Source: Streptomyces sp. HUAS CB01 (lineage in GTDB: Bacteria > Actinomycetota > Actinomycetes > Streptomycetales > Streptomycetaceae). From it: a stretch of DNA of 64,000 bases. Positions 38,908-47,344 of this stretch are shown one piece after another. The notes beneath the pieces are model-generated. The model saw only the letters and a list, made by a program, of their open reading frames with translations, made no database searches and was not told where the DNA came from. How positions within the stretch are numbered: position 1 is the first letter of the stretch; the number at the start of each line of letters is the position of its first letter. The position numbers were made by a program, and so were the translations under genes. The DNA is taken from contig NZ_CP129137.1 of the NCBI RefSeq assembly GCF_030406905.1, positions 5,859,501 to 5,923,500 on the forward strand. The letters run 5' to 3'.

Positions 38908-40496
38908 CGGGCGATCACCAGACCCTGGCCCTCGTGCTGTTCAGCGCGTTCATCGCGGTGACCCTGGCCATCACCACCTGGGTCAGTCGCAACCGGCGGG
39001 GCTCGGCGGAGGAGTTCTACGCCGGCGGACGGCTCTTCTCACCGATGGAGAACGGCTTCGCGATCGCGGGCGACTACATGTCGGCGGCCTCCTTCCTCGG
39101 CATCTCGGGTCTCATCGCGCTCTACGGCTACGACGGAATGCTGTACTCGGTGGGGTTCCTCGTCGCCTGGCTCGTGGTGCTGTTCCTGGTGGCCGAACTG
39201 GTCCGCAACTGCGGACGGTTCACGCTCGCCGACGTCGTCGCCAGCCGGATGAGCGAGCGTCCCGTCCGTATCGCCGCGGGAACCTCCTCGGTCGCCGTGT
39301 CCGTGCTCTACCTGGTGGCACAGATGGTGGGAGCGGGCAGTCTGGTCGCCCTGCTCCTCGGCGGGACGAGCGAGGCCGCCCGTTCGTGGACGGTCATCGG
39401 CGTGGGCGCGCTGATGGTCGTCTACGTGTCGATGGGAGGGATGCGGGCCACCACCTGGATCCAGATCGTCAAGGCCGTACTGCTGATGGCCGGCGCCACC
39501 GCGCTCACCGTGCTGGTCCTGACCCGCTTCCACGGGGACGTCAACGAACTGCTCGACTCCGCCGCCGCGCAGAGCGGGCACGGCAAGGACTTCCTCTCGC
39601 CCGGACTGCGGTACGGCACGGACTGGACCGCGCGCCTGGACTTCATCAGTCTCGGGCTCGCCCTGGTGCTCGGGACCGCCGGTCTGCCGCACATCCTGTC
39701 CCGCTTCTACACCGTGCCCACGGCGCGGGCGGCCCGTCGCTCGGTCGTCTGGTCCATCGGACTCATCGGCAGCTTCTACCTGATGACGATCGTTCTCGGG
39801 TTCGGCGCGGCGGCCGTCCTCGGCACCGACGAGGTGCGCTCGTCGAACGCCGCGGGGAACACGGCGGTCCCCCTGCTCGCCCTCGACCTCGGCGGTGGGG
39901 CGGGCTCCACCGGAGGCACGGTGCTGTTCGCCGTCGTCGCCGCGGTGGCCTTCGCGACGATCCTGGCCGTCGTCGCCGGTATCACCCTCGCCTCGTCGGC
40001 GTCGGTCGCCCACGACCTGTACGCGTCGCTGAGGAGGCGGCACGGCAAGGGACACAGCGAGGTGGCGGTGGCACGGGTCGCCGCCGCGGCGATCGGCGCC
40101 GCCGCGATCGCGCTCGGTCTGCTCGCACGTGACCTCAACGTGGCGTTCCTGGTGGGGCTCGCCTTCGCCGTCGCCGCCTCGGCGAACCTGCCGGTGCTGC
40201 TCTACTCGCTGTTCTGGCGGAACTTCACCACCCGCGGCGCGGTCTGGTCGGTGTACGGCGGCCTGTTCCCCGCGGTCCTGCTCGTGCTGCTCTCACCGGT
40301 GGTGTCGGGCAGCCCCGAGGCGCTCTTCCCCGAACTGGACTTCCAGTTCTTCCCGCTGCAGAACCCGGGCCTCGTCTCCGTCCCGCTCGGCTTCCTCGCC
40401 GGCTGGCTCGGCACGGTGACGTCCTCCGAGGTGCCGGACGAGGCGAAGCACGCCGAGACGGAGGTCCGGGCGCTGACGGGCGCGGGCGCGGTCTGA
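38904..40496 (+). CDS. SSS-family cation/carboxylate symporter (ActP-like)
   Basis: 530 residues starting at TTG 38904, which has GGGAG upstream. Thirteen hydrophobic helices are visible; the N-terminal YAGGRLFSPMENGFAIAGDYMSAASFLGI is the sodium:solute symporter signature of the ActP/PutP type. It most likely imports acetate or another short monocarboxylate, or pyruvate. It is coupled to DUF485 and convergent with a DcuR/CitB-like two-component system 39 nt away. The substrate is inferred only from family. Confidence 0.88.
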   Translation: MTGDHQTLALVLFSAFIAVTLAITTWVSRNRRGSAEEFYAGGRLFSPMENGFAIAGDYMSAASFLGISGLIALYGYDGMLYSVGFLVAWLVVLFLVAELVRNCGRFTLADVVASRMSERPVRIAAGTSSVAVSVLYLVAQMVGAGSLVALLLGGTSEAARSWTVIGVGALMVVYVSMGGMRATTWIQIVKAVLLMAGATALTVLVLTRFHGDVNELLDSAAAQSGHGKDFLSPGLRYGTDWTARLDFISLGLALVLGTAGLPHILSRFYTVPTARAARRSVVWSIGLIGSFYLMTIVLGFGAAAVLGTDEVRSSNAAGNTAVPLLALDLGGGAGSTGGTVLFAVVAAVAFATILAVVAGITLASSASVAHDLYASLRRRHGKGHSEVAVARVAAAAIGAAAIALGLLARDLNVAFLVGLAFAVAASANLPVLLYSLFWRNFTTRGAVWSVYGGLFPAVLLVLLSPVVSGSPEALFPELDFQFFPLQNPGLVSVPLGFLAGWLGTVTSSEVPDEAKHAETEVRALTGAGAV

Positions 40497-40534
40497 GGGG
40501 GGCCGCCGACGGCGTCGCCGGCCGGGGGTTCCGA

Positions 40535-41245
40535 TCAGGCGCGGCCGTCCCCGCTCGCCGTCCACGTGTAGCGGTGCTCGGGGCGCCCCGTTTCCCCGTA
40601 GCGGAGGCTGAGCCGGACGCGGGCCGAGCGTTCCAGGAGCTTCAGATAGCGCTGTGCGGTCTGGCGGCTCACGCCCGCGCGTTCGGCGATCTCCTGTGCG
40701 GAGAGCGGGGTGTCGGCGGCCATCAGGACCCTGCGCACCAGCCCGGCGGTGGTGGGGGAGTGGCCCTTGGGAAGGGCAGGGGACGGAGTGGCGGAGAGGG
40801 CGCCGAAGATGCGGTCGACCTCGGCCTGTTCGGCCTCACCGCCGCCGTCCAGGGTGCGGCGCAGGCCCGCGTAGGCCTCCAGCCTGGCGCGCAGCCCCGC
40901 GAAGTTGAAGGGCTTGACCAGGTACTGGAGCGCGCCGTGCCGCATCGCTGCCTGGACGGTGGCGACGTCGCGCGCCGCCGTCACCATGATCACATCGGTG
41001 TGGTGGCCGAGCCGGCGCAGCTCCCGGACGACGGCCAGTCCGTTCTCGTCCGGGAGGTAGTGGTCCAGCAGGATCAGGTCGACCGGCCTCTCGGCGATGA
41101 GGTCGAGCGCCTCGGCGGCGGAGTGCGCCAGGGCCGCGACCCGGAAGCCGGGCACCTTGGCCACGTACGCGGCGTTGATCTCGGCGACGCGGATGTCGTC
41201 GTCCACGACCAGGACCTCGATCAGTGCGTCCGCCCCGGCCGTCAT
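40535..41245 (-). CDS. CitB/DcuR-type response regulator
   Basis: 236 residues. The receiver domain (about 8-125) has VLVVDDD at the acidic pocket, phosphoacceptor Asp in LILLDHYLPDENG and Lys in YLVKPFNF. The C-terminal HTH (about 170-225) reads LSAQEIAERAGVSRQTAQRYLKLLE. It belongs to the DpiA/CitB/DcuR type, which controls carboxylate use. Its start overlaps the kinase stop by 4 bases, so kinase and regulator are one transcript. The convergent symporter is the likely target, although its promoter is on the far side. Confidence 0.92.
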   Translation of the reverse strand: MTAGADALIEVLVVDDDIRVAEINAAYVAKVPGFRVAALAHSAAEALDLIAERPVDLILLDHYLPDENGLAVVRELRRLGHHTDVIMVTAARDVATVQAAMRHGALQYLVKPFNFAGLRARLEAYAGLRRTLDGGGEAEQAEVDRIFGALSATPSPALPKGHSPTTAGLVRRVLMAADTPLSAQEIAERAGVSRQTAQRYLKLLERSARVRLSLRYGETGRPEHRYTWTASGDGRA

Positions 41246-42924
41246 CGCGTGCCCTCCGTCGTCGTGAGTCCCGGGTCGAGGCCGGGGTCGGCCAGCGCCT
41301 CGGGCAGGACGACGGTGAACTCCGCGCCCCCACCCGTCGCCGGCCCGGCCTCCGCCACCCGTACGCTGCCACCCTGCCGTTCCGCGAAGCGCCGGACCAG
41401 GGCCAGCCCCAGCCCGCGCTTGCCGTGTGCCGGCAGTTCCTTCGTGGACCAGCCCTCGGTGAAGATCAGTTCGCGCTGCCCGGCGGGAACCCCCGGTCCG
41501 CTGTCCGAGACCCGCAGGAGGACGGTGCGGTCCTCGACGAGCACCTCGATCTCCACGCGCGGGTCCTCGGACGCGCCTGCCGCGTCCAGCGCGTTGTCGA
41601 CGAGGTTGCCGGCGACGGTGACCAGGCCGCGTGGGTCGACGAGCCGGTCGGGCAGCAGCGTGCCGGACGCGATCCGCAGCGAGACGCCCCGCTCGGCCGC
41701 CACCGTCGCCTTGCCGACCAGAAGCGACGCCAGCAGGGGGTCGTGGATCTTCTCGGTGACCTGCTCCGCCGTGGCCCGGTGCACGCCCACGGCCTCGGTC
41801 ACGAACTCGACCGCTTCCTCGTGCATCTCCAGCTCCAGCAGCCCCAGCAGCGTGTGCATCCGGTTCGCGTGCTCGTGGTCCTGGGCGCGCAGTGCGTCGA
41901 TCAGTCCCCGGGTGGAGTCCAGCTCCCTGCCCAGCTGCTCCAGTTCGGTCCGGTCGCGCAGCGTGGCGACGGCGCCGCCGTCGTCCGTCGGCATCCGGTT
42001 GGCGATCAGGACGCGATGGCCCCGTACCGTCACCAGGTCCTCGCCCGTGACCCGCCCGGCGAGCACGTCCGCGGTGCGGCCCGGCCCGAGCGCGTCCTCG
42101 AGCAGGCTGCCGCCGGCCTCGGGGCCGAGCCCGAGCAACCGCTGGGCCTCGTCGTTCATGAGCCGGATCCGGCCGGCCCCGTCGAGGGCGACCACCCCTT
42201 CACGGATGCCGTGGAGCATCGCCTCGCGCTCGGCGAGGAGCGCGGAGATGTCGGAGAAGGCGAGGTCGTGGGTCTTGCGCTGGAGCCGGCGGGAGATCAT
42301 GTAGGCGGCCAGGGCGCCGACGGCGAGGGCCCCGCCCGCGTAGGCGAGGAGGCCGGGGATCGCGCCGAGCAGCCGGTCCCGGACGCTGTCGTACTCGATA
42401 CCGACGGAGACCGCGCCGATGATCCGGCCGTCGGCGTCGTGCAGCGGGACCTTGCCCCGGGCGGAGCGGCCGAGCGTCCCGCTCTCGATTCCCATCACGT
42501 GCCGGCCGGCCAGCGGCAGACTCGGGTCGGTGGAGACGACCTCGCCGATCTCGCTGGGGTCGGTGTGGGACCAGCGCACTCCGCGCCGGTCCATGACCAC
42601 GACGTACTCGGCCCCGGTGCTCCGCCGGATCCGTTCCGCCTCGGTCTGGACGGGGCCGTTCCCGGAGGGTTCCGAGGTGAGAAGGCCCTCGGCGACCCGC
42701 GGTGACGCGGTCGTCTCGGCTATGGCCAGCGCGCGGCGCATCGCCTGGTCGTCCAGCTGGGCGCTGAGCGGTGCCAGGAAGAGGCCGGTGGCCAGCACGG
42801 TGACACCGGTGGCGATGGCCAGCTGCATCAGCAGGACCTGTGCGAAGACCCGCCGCGGCCAGCCGAACCGCCGCCGTCTCGGGGGCACGCCTGCGGGGCC
42901 GGTCGATGCGGGGCTCATACACAT
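41242..42924 (-). CDS. CitA/DcuS-type sensor histidine kinase
   Basis: 560 residues from ATG 42924; an ATG two codons further in is equally possible, no ribosome binding site is seen. A first membrane segment (about 27-47, QLAIATGVTVLATGLFLAPL) and a second (about 185-205) bracket a sCACHE/PDC sensing domain with RRGVRWSHTDPSEIGE. A PAS domain (about 225-320) follows. The DHp has HEHANRMHTLLGLLELEM with the phosphoryl His, and the ATPase has NLVDNALDAAG and GKRGLGLALVRR. The kinase senses an external carboxylate such as citrate or C4-dicarboxylate by family. Confidence 0.9.
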   Translation of the reverse strand: MCMSPASTGPAGVPPRRRRFGWPRRVFAQVLLMQLAIATGVTVLATGLFLAPLSAQLDDQAMRRALAIAETTASPRVAEGLLTSEPSGNGPVQTEAERIRRSTGAEYVVVMDRRGVRWSHTDPSEIGEVVSTDPSLPLAGRHVMGIESGTLGRSARGKVPLHDADGRIIGAVSVGIEYDSVRDRLLGAIPGLLAYAGGALAVGALAAYMISRRLQRKTHDLAFSDISALLAEREAMLHGIREGVVALDGAGRIRLMNDEAQRLLGLGPEAGGSLLEDALGPGRTADVLAGRVTGEDLVTVRGHRVLIANRMPTDDGGAVATLRDRTELEQLGRELDSTRGLIDALRAQDHEHANRMHTLLGLLELEMHEEAVEFVTEAVGVHRATAEQVTEKIHDPLLASLLVGKATVAAERGVSLRIASGTLLPDRLVDPRGLVTVAGNLVDNALDAAGASEDPRVEIEVLVEDRTVLLRVSDSGPGVPAGQRELIFTEGWSTKELPAHGKRGLGLALVRRFAERQGGSVRVAEAGPATGGGAEFTVVLPEALADPGLDPGLTTTEGTR

Positions 42925-42996
42925 GCACGGTAGGCGTCCGGGACGGCCTTCGGGAAATCCCGTGCTGCGGTGGCCCGCGGGACGCGACGGCCGAAA

Positions 42997-43316
42997 ATTC
43001 TCAGGCGTGGCGCGGCACACTGCCGTTCACGGGACCGGCGCTGGTCCTCGGCTTCGCCGTGCCCTTCGTCGTCGCGCTCGTGACCAATGAGTTCCGGCAC
43101 GCCCAGGCGTATCTGCGGCTGCTGATGTACCTGCCCGTGTTGGTGCCGCCGGTCGCCTCCGTGCTGCTCTTCAAGTACCTCTACGACCCCGGCGACGGTC
43201 TGTTCGACGGCGCCCTCGGCGCTCTCGGGCTGCCCGGGCAGCCGTGGCTCCAGGACCCCGACACCGCCGTGCTCTCCGCGGTCGTCGCCGCCACCCGGAT
43301 GAACACACCCGGATGA
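42997..43316 (+). pseudogene. truncated sugar ABC transporter permease remnant (MalF type)
   Basis: The open frame gives [60 protein letters not shown] and QPWLQDPDTAVLSAVVAA, recognisable as the middle of a MalF/UgpA type permease (TM segment, then the D-P-G loop). Both ends are absent: no N-terminus and a stop right after the DP-T-A helix. It lies beside the sensor kinase gene start on the other strand. It is a non-functional fragment. Confidence 0.7.
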
Positions 43317-43559
43317 ACAGGGGGGGCCAGGAGGTCGTGCAGTCGCCGCCGACGCCCGTCCCCTCGTTGTTCCACCGGGAGACGTACGCCAGGGCCTGGG
43401 AGGTGGTGGAGCTGGCCCGGCTGCTGTTCGACACCGTGTACTACGCCGACCAGGGTCGTGGCGGCGCCGGGGATACCGTCCGGCCGCGCGCGCGGCCGCG
43501 GAGCCGGTCCCCGTGCGCGGAGCGGACCGGGCCGCGTACGACGTCCGGCCCATGGCCGG
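43317..43559. other. intergenic, no recognised gene
   Basis: A short plus-strand open frame from ATG 43313 (NRGGQEVVQSPPTPVPSLF) runs toward FHRETYARAWEVVELARLLF, but it lacks a start signal and continues antisense into the citrate synthase gene. I do not recognise it; likely debris from the same event that broke the permease. Confidence 0.35.
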
Positions 43560-44801
43560 TCAGGGCATGGGCCGGGGCGGCCGGGGACCGTGGTACTGGC
43601 CGCTCGGCCGCATGCGCAGCGGGCGTTCCTCGTACTCCTCCAGGGCATGGGCGATCCAGCCCGCCGTGCGGGCCACCGCGAAGACCGTCTCGCCGGCCTC
43701 GGCCGGCATCCCCGCCGAGACCGACAGCGCCGCGAGCGCCAGGTCGACGTTGGCGTGCAGATCCGTCTGGCGGGCCGCGGTCGCCTCGACCTCGCGGGCG
43801 GCCTCCATTGCGGGCCGGGCGTCCGGGATCTCCGCCAGGACACCGAACAGCGCCTCCGCGCGCGGATCCTGCGCCGGATAGAGGCGGTGGCCGAGCCCCG
43901 GCACCCGCCGTCCCGCCCGCAGGTGGTCGGCGACGACCGGCGCCGCGCTGCCGCGCTCCAGCACCTCGGCCAGCATCCGGTGGGCGAGACCGCTGGCCGC
44001 GCCGTGCAGGGGTCCGTCCAGCGCGCCGAGTCCGGCCGAGACGACGGCGTAGGGATGCGCCCGGGCGGAGGCCGCGACCCGCACCGCCAGGGTCGAGGCC
44101 GCGAGATCGTGGTCGATCAGCAGGGAGAGCGCCCTGTCCAGGGCACCCAGGAACGCGTCGTCCGGCTGTCGCGCGGTCAGCCGTGACCACAGACGCCGCG
44201 CGAGCGGGTCGTCGCCGCGGGGGGCGGTGCCGAGGACCGGCAGTGCGTCGACCAGTGTCGGGACGAGCATGCGCCCGACGCCGGTCACGGCGGCGGGGGA
44301 GAGGTCGAACCGGAGCGGGTCGGCCGCCGCCGCGGCGACGGCGGCCACTCGCAGCCGGTCCGTCGAACCGCTGTGCGCGGGCAGGGCCTCGACAGCCCGG
44401 CGCGCGGCGGCGAGGGGCTCGGCCGGGGCGGTGAACCGGACGCCCCGCTCCAGGGTGCCGGTCCAGAGCCAGTCGGCGATCTCCTCGTAGCGGTACCGGC
44501 GGGCGAGCTCGGTCGCGTCGACCCCGCGGAAGTAGTAGCGGTCCCTGTCGATCAGCGTGATGCCGGTGCGGACCACGGGTGTGCCGTCGCCCCCGGCCGC
44601 GGCCTGCCGGCGGCCGCGGCGGACCAGCGCCTCGACCTCCTGCGCGTCGAAGGTGCTCCCGCGCCCGCCCGGGTCGCGGCGGCTGCCGAGCTGACCGCGG
44701 CTGACGTACGCGTACACCGTTTCGGGCTTCACGCCGAGCCGTTCGGCCGCCTCGCGCGTGGTGAGCCGGTCGCCGTCCGCGCCCTGGTCCTGATCCGTCA
44801 T
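43560..44801 (-). CDS. citrate-synthase-fold protein with N-terminal HTH
   Basis: 413 residues from ATG 44801. Residues about 10-60 form a MerR/excisionase-type helix-turn-helix: LTTREAAERLGVKPETVYAYVSRGQLGS, then a wing and FDAQEVEALVRR. The rest (about 75-410) is a citrate synthase fold: IDHDLAASTLAVRVAAS, GPLHGAAS, GLGHRLYPAQDPR and LHANVDLALAAL, so most catalytic positions are present. It is divergent from a second citrate synthase across a 97-nt gap with a perfect palindrome. The simplest reading is a metabolite-responsive regulator of that pair, possibly with enzyme activity. TACGGT 6 nt before the ATG implies a leaderless mRNA. Confidence 0.85.
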   Translation of the reverse strand: MTDQDQGADGDRLTTREAAERLGVKPETVYAYVSRGQLGSRRDPGGRGSTFDAQEVEALVRRGRRQAAAGGDGTPVVRTGITLIDRDRYYFRGVDATELARRYRYEEIADWLWTGTLERGVRFTAPAEPLAAARRAVEALPAHSGSTDRLRVAAVAAAAADPLRFDLSPAAVTGVGRMLVPTLVDALPVLGTAPRGDDPLARRLWSRLTARQPDDAFLGALDRALSLLIDHDLAASTLAVRVAASARAHPYAVVSAGLGALDGPLHGAASGLAHRMLAEVLERGSAAPVVADHLRAGRRVPGLGHRLYPAQDPRAEALFGVLAEIPDARPAMEAAREVEATAARQTDLHANVDLALAALSVSAGMPAEAGETVFAVARTAGWIAHALEEYEERPLRMRPSGQYHGPRPPRPMP

Positions 44802-44807
44802 GAGGAC

Positions 44808-44813
44808 ACCGTA
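44808..44813 (-). promoter_or_regulatory. -10 element TACGGT of the HTH-citrate synthase gene
   Basis: On the minus strand TACGGT ends 6 nt before the ATG. The palindrome at 44827-44845 overlaps where its -35 would be, so binding there should repress this promoter. Confidence 0.6.
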
Positions 44814-44826
44814 CACAGTCAGCCAT

Positions 44827-44845
44827 ATATTGATTCAATCAATAT
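44827..44845. promoter_or_regulatory. perfect operator palindrome between the two citrate synthase genes
   Basis: ATATTGATT-C-AATCAATAT is a 9-bp perfect inverted repeat with a 1-nt centre in otherwise GC-rich DNA. It is unusually AT-rich, sits between the divergent starts, and is a likely binding site for the HTH-citrate synthase protein. Confidence 0.7.
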
Positions 44846-44854
44846 TGACAATGA

Positions 44855-44882
44855 TCGAGTCAAGGAAGGACAGTCGAGTCAA
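44855..44882 (+). repeat. paired TCGAGTCAA direct repeat
   Basis: TCGAGTCAA occurs at 44855-44863 and 44874-44882, 19 bp apart, just before the ribosome binding site GAGGGAGGA of the plus-strand citrate synthase. It may be part of the same operator region. Confidence 0.45.
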
Positions 44883-44898
44883 TCGAGGGAGGACCCAC

Positions 44899-46065
44899 AT
44901 GCTCAGCACCAACGGCGCGACCGCGCCCCTTGACGTACCGCGCGGCCTCGCGGGCGTCGTCGTCACCGACACCGAACTCGGCGACGTCCGGGGCCGGGAG
45001 GGCTTCTACCACTACCGCCAGTACTCGGCCGTGGAGCTCGCCGAGAGCCGCGGGTTCGAGGACGTCTGGCATCTGATGTTCCACGGCCGGCTGCCGGACG
45101 CCGCCGAGCGCGAGGCGTTCCTCGCGCGGACGGCCGCACTGCGCCGGCTGCCCGACGAGGTGCGGGACGCCCTGCCGGTCGTCGCCCGGACCTGCGCCCC
45201 CTCCGGGCCGCTGGCAGGGCTGCGCACCGCGCTGTCCCTGCTGGGGGCGTCGGCAGGCTTCCGGCCGGTGTACGACCTCGGCCCCGAGAGGCGCCGCGAC
45301 GACGCGCTCGCGGCCTGCTCCGCCGTGCCCACCCTGCTGACCGCCCTGCACCGGCTGGGCCGGGGCCTGGAGCCGGTGGAGCCGCGCGAGGACCTGCCGT
45401 ACGCCGCCAACTACCTTTACATGCTGACCGGTTCGGAGCCCGACCCGGCCCGGGCGCGGGCAGTGGAACGCTATCTCGTCTCCACCGTCGACCACGGATT
45501 CAACGCCTCCACCTTCACCGCGCGGGTGATCACCTCGACCGGGGCCGACGTCGCCGCCTCCCTGGTCGGGGCGATCGGCGCCCTGTCCGGCCCGCTGCAC
45601 GGCGGCGCCCCGAGCCGCGCCCTGGACACGCTCGACGCGATCGGAACCCCCGACCGCGTCGACTCCTGGATCAGGCAGCGCGTCCTCGCCGGGGAGCGGA
45701 TCATGGGCTTCGGGCACCCCGTCTACCGGACCGAGGACCCCCGCTCGCGCATGCTGCGCTCCGTCGCGGAGAGCTTCGGCGGGCCGCTGGTGGAGCTCGC
45801 GGTCGAGGTCGAGGCGCGGGTCGAGGCGATCCTGGCGGAGCTGAAGCCGGGCCGCGAGCTGCACACCAACGTCGAGTTCTACGCGGGCGTGGTCATGGAG
45901 CTGTGCGGACTGCCCCGGGAGATGTTCACCCCCACCTTCTGCGCGGCACGGGTGGTCGGGTGGAGCGCCAACATCCTGGAGCAGGCCCGGGACTCGAAGA
46001 TCATCCGACCTGCCGCGCGCTATGTGGGACCGCAGCCGCCCCAGCCGCTGCCGAAGGCCTCCTGA
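44899..46065 (+). CDS. citrate synthase/methylcitrate synthase family
   Basis: 388 residues from ATG 44899 (GAGGGAGGA ahead). Active-site motifs: VDHGFNASTFTARVI, GPLHGGAP, GFGHPVYRTEDPR and LHTNVEFYAGVVMEL, FTPTFCAARVVGWSANILEQ. The canonical catalytic Asp (NVDFYSG in E. coli) is Glu here (NVEFYAG). It condenses an acyl-CoA, probably acetyl-CoA, with oxaloacetate. It is divergent from the HTH-bearing paralogue and followed by a CobW gene after 50 nt. As the main TCA-cycle enzyme lies elsewhere in Streptomyces, this is probably a secondary citrate or methylcitrate synthase. Confidence 0.88.
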   Translation: MLSTNGATAPLDVPRGLAGVVVTDTELGDVRGREGFYHYRQYSAVELAESRGFEDVWHLMFHGRLPDAAEREAFLARTAALRRLPDEVRDALPVVARTCAPSGPLAGLRTALSLLGASAGFRPVYDLGPERRRDDALAACSAVPTLLTALHRLGRGLEPVEPREDLPYAANYLYMLTGSEPDPARARAVERYLVSTVDHGFNASTFTARVITSTGADVAASLVGAIGALSGPLHGGAPSRALDTLDAIGTPDRVDSWIRQRVLAGERIMGFGHPVYRTEDPRSRMLRSVAESFGGPLVELAVEVEARVEAILAELKPGRELHTNVEFYAGVVMELCGLPREMFTPTFCAARVVGWSANILEQARDSKIIRPAARYVGPQPPQPLPKAS

Positions 46066-46115
46066 ACCGCCCATATGCTGGGACCGCCGCACGAAAGCCC
46101 CCAGGAGGTCCCGTC

Positions 46116-47183
46116 GTGAGCAGTCCGCAGATCCCCGTCGTCGTCCTCGCGGGGTTCCTGGGATCGGGCAAGACGACCCTGCTCAACCATCTGCTCCGGG
46201 CGAGCCGCGGCACCCGGATCGGCGCGATCGTCAACGACTTCGGGGCGATCGAGATCGACGCCATGACCGTGGCCGGCCAACTCGGCGACTCCACCGTGTC
46301 CCTCGGCAACGGCTGTCTGTGCTGTGCCGTCGACGCGAGCGAGCTGGACGTCTTCCTGGACAAGCTCACCCGGCCCGCCGCCCGCCTCGATGTGATCGTC
46401 ATCGAGGCGAGCGGACTCGCCGAGCCCCAGGAGCTGGTCAGGATGCTCCTCGCCAGCGAGAACGAGCGGATCGTGTACGGCGGCCTCGTCGAGGTCGTCG
46501 ACGCCGCCGAGTTCGAGTCGACCCGGGAGCGGCACCCGGAGATCGAACGGCATCTCGGCATCGCCGATCTCGTCGTGGTCAACAAGACGGACCGGGTCGC
46601 TCCCGCGGCGCGTCAGCGCCTGGTGGAGCGGATCACCGGGCTGGCGGGCGGGGCCGCCGTCATCGAGGCGAGGTACGGGCGGATCGACCCCGAGCTGCTC
46701 TTCGAATGCCGCCCGCCCGGTGAGCGGGTGGGCCAGCTGTCCTTCGACGACCTCCACGAGGACGGCGAGGGCGAGGGCCACCACGACCATCTGCACGCGG
46801 CCTACGAGACCGTGTCCTTCGAGGCGGACGAACCCCTCCACCCGCGCAGGCTGCTGGACTTCCTGGACTCACGGCCCGAAGGGCTGTACCGGATCAAGGG
46901 GTTCGTGGACTTCGGCGAGGCCGATCCCCTCAACCGCTACGCGGTCCACGCGGTCGGCCGCTTCCTGCGTTTCCATCCGGAGCGCCGGCCCGCCGACGGC
47001 ACCGGGAAGGGCACCCGGCTCGTGCTCATCGGCTCGGGCACCGACACCGGCGCGATGCTCGGCCGGCTCGACGCCGCGAGAGTCACCGGCCCCGACGACC
47101 GCCCGGAGGAGCACAGCATGTGGGGCGTGCTGCGCTATGTGCCCGAACAGCGGGACGCCTCGGAGGACATGCCCCTGGACTGA
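46116..47183 (+). CDS. CobW/COG0523 family metal-chaperone GTPase
   Basis: 355 residues from GTG 46116 with CAGGAGG ahead. G1 Walker A is GFLGSGKTT, G3-type metal-binding CxCC is in GNGCLCCAVD, and NKTD is the guanine motif. A His-rich stretch HHDHLHAAY follows the GTPase part, and the C-terminal CobW domain starts near VSFEADEPLHPRRLL. Members handle zinc, cobalt or iron. No metal-cofactor gene is adjacent, so the target is unknown. It may be read through from the citrate synthase gene. Confidence 0.9.
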   Translation: MSSPQIPVVVLAGFLGSGKTTLLNHLLRASRGTRIGAIVNDFGAIEIDAMTVAGQLGDSTVSLGNGCLCCAVDASELDVFLDKLTRPAARLDVIVIEASGLAEPQELVRMLLASENERIVYGGLVEVVDAAEFESTRERHPEIERHLGIADLVVVNKTDRVAPAARQRLVERITGLAGGAAVIEARYGRIDPELLFECRPPGERVGQLSFDDLHEDGEGEGHHDHLHAAYETVSFEADEPLHPRRLLDFLDSRPEGLYRIKGFVDFGEADPLNRYAVHAVGRFLRFHPERRPADGTGKGTRLVLIGSGTDTGAMLGRLDAARVTGPDDRPEEHSMWGVLRYVPEQRDASEDMPLD

Positions 47184-47265
47184 ACCGGCCCCGGCCGGCC
47201 GGGGGAGAGCACGACGGAGCGGGCCCGCCTCGTCCGCGACTACGGGTCATCCATCGGCGACGCGC

Positions 47266-47301
47266 TCCGCCCCCTTCCGCGCTCGGGTGGAAGGGGGCGG
47301 A
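47266..47301. terminator. terminator between CobW and parC
   Basis: Perfect 13-bp inverted repeat (TCCGCCCCCTTCC) with a 10-nt loop between convergent cobW and parC. Confidence 0.85.
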
Positions 47302-47344
47302 CCGTCACCGGGGGCGACCGGGGACCGGGCCCCGGAAGTCCCGC

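Noticed and set aside
42997..43316. Complete ABC permease gene
   Set aside because: Both ends are missing and it stops after about 100 residues, so it is only a fragment.
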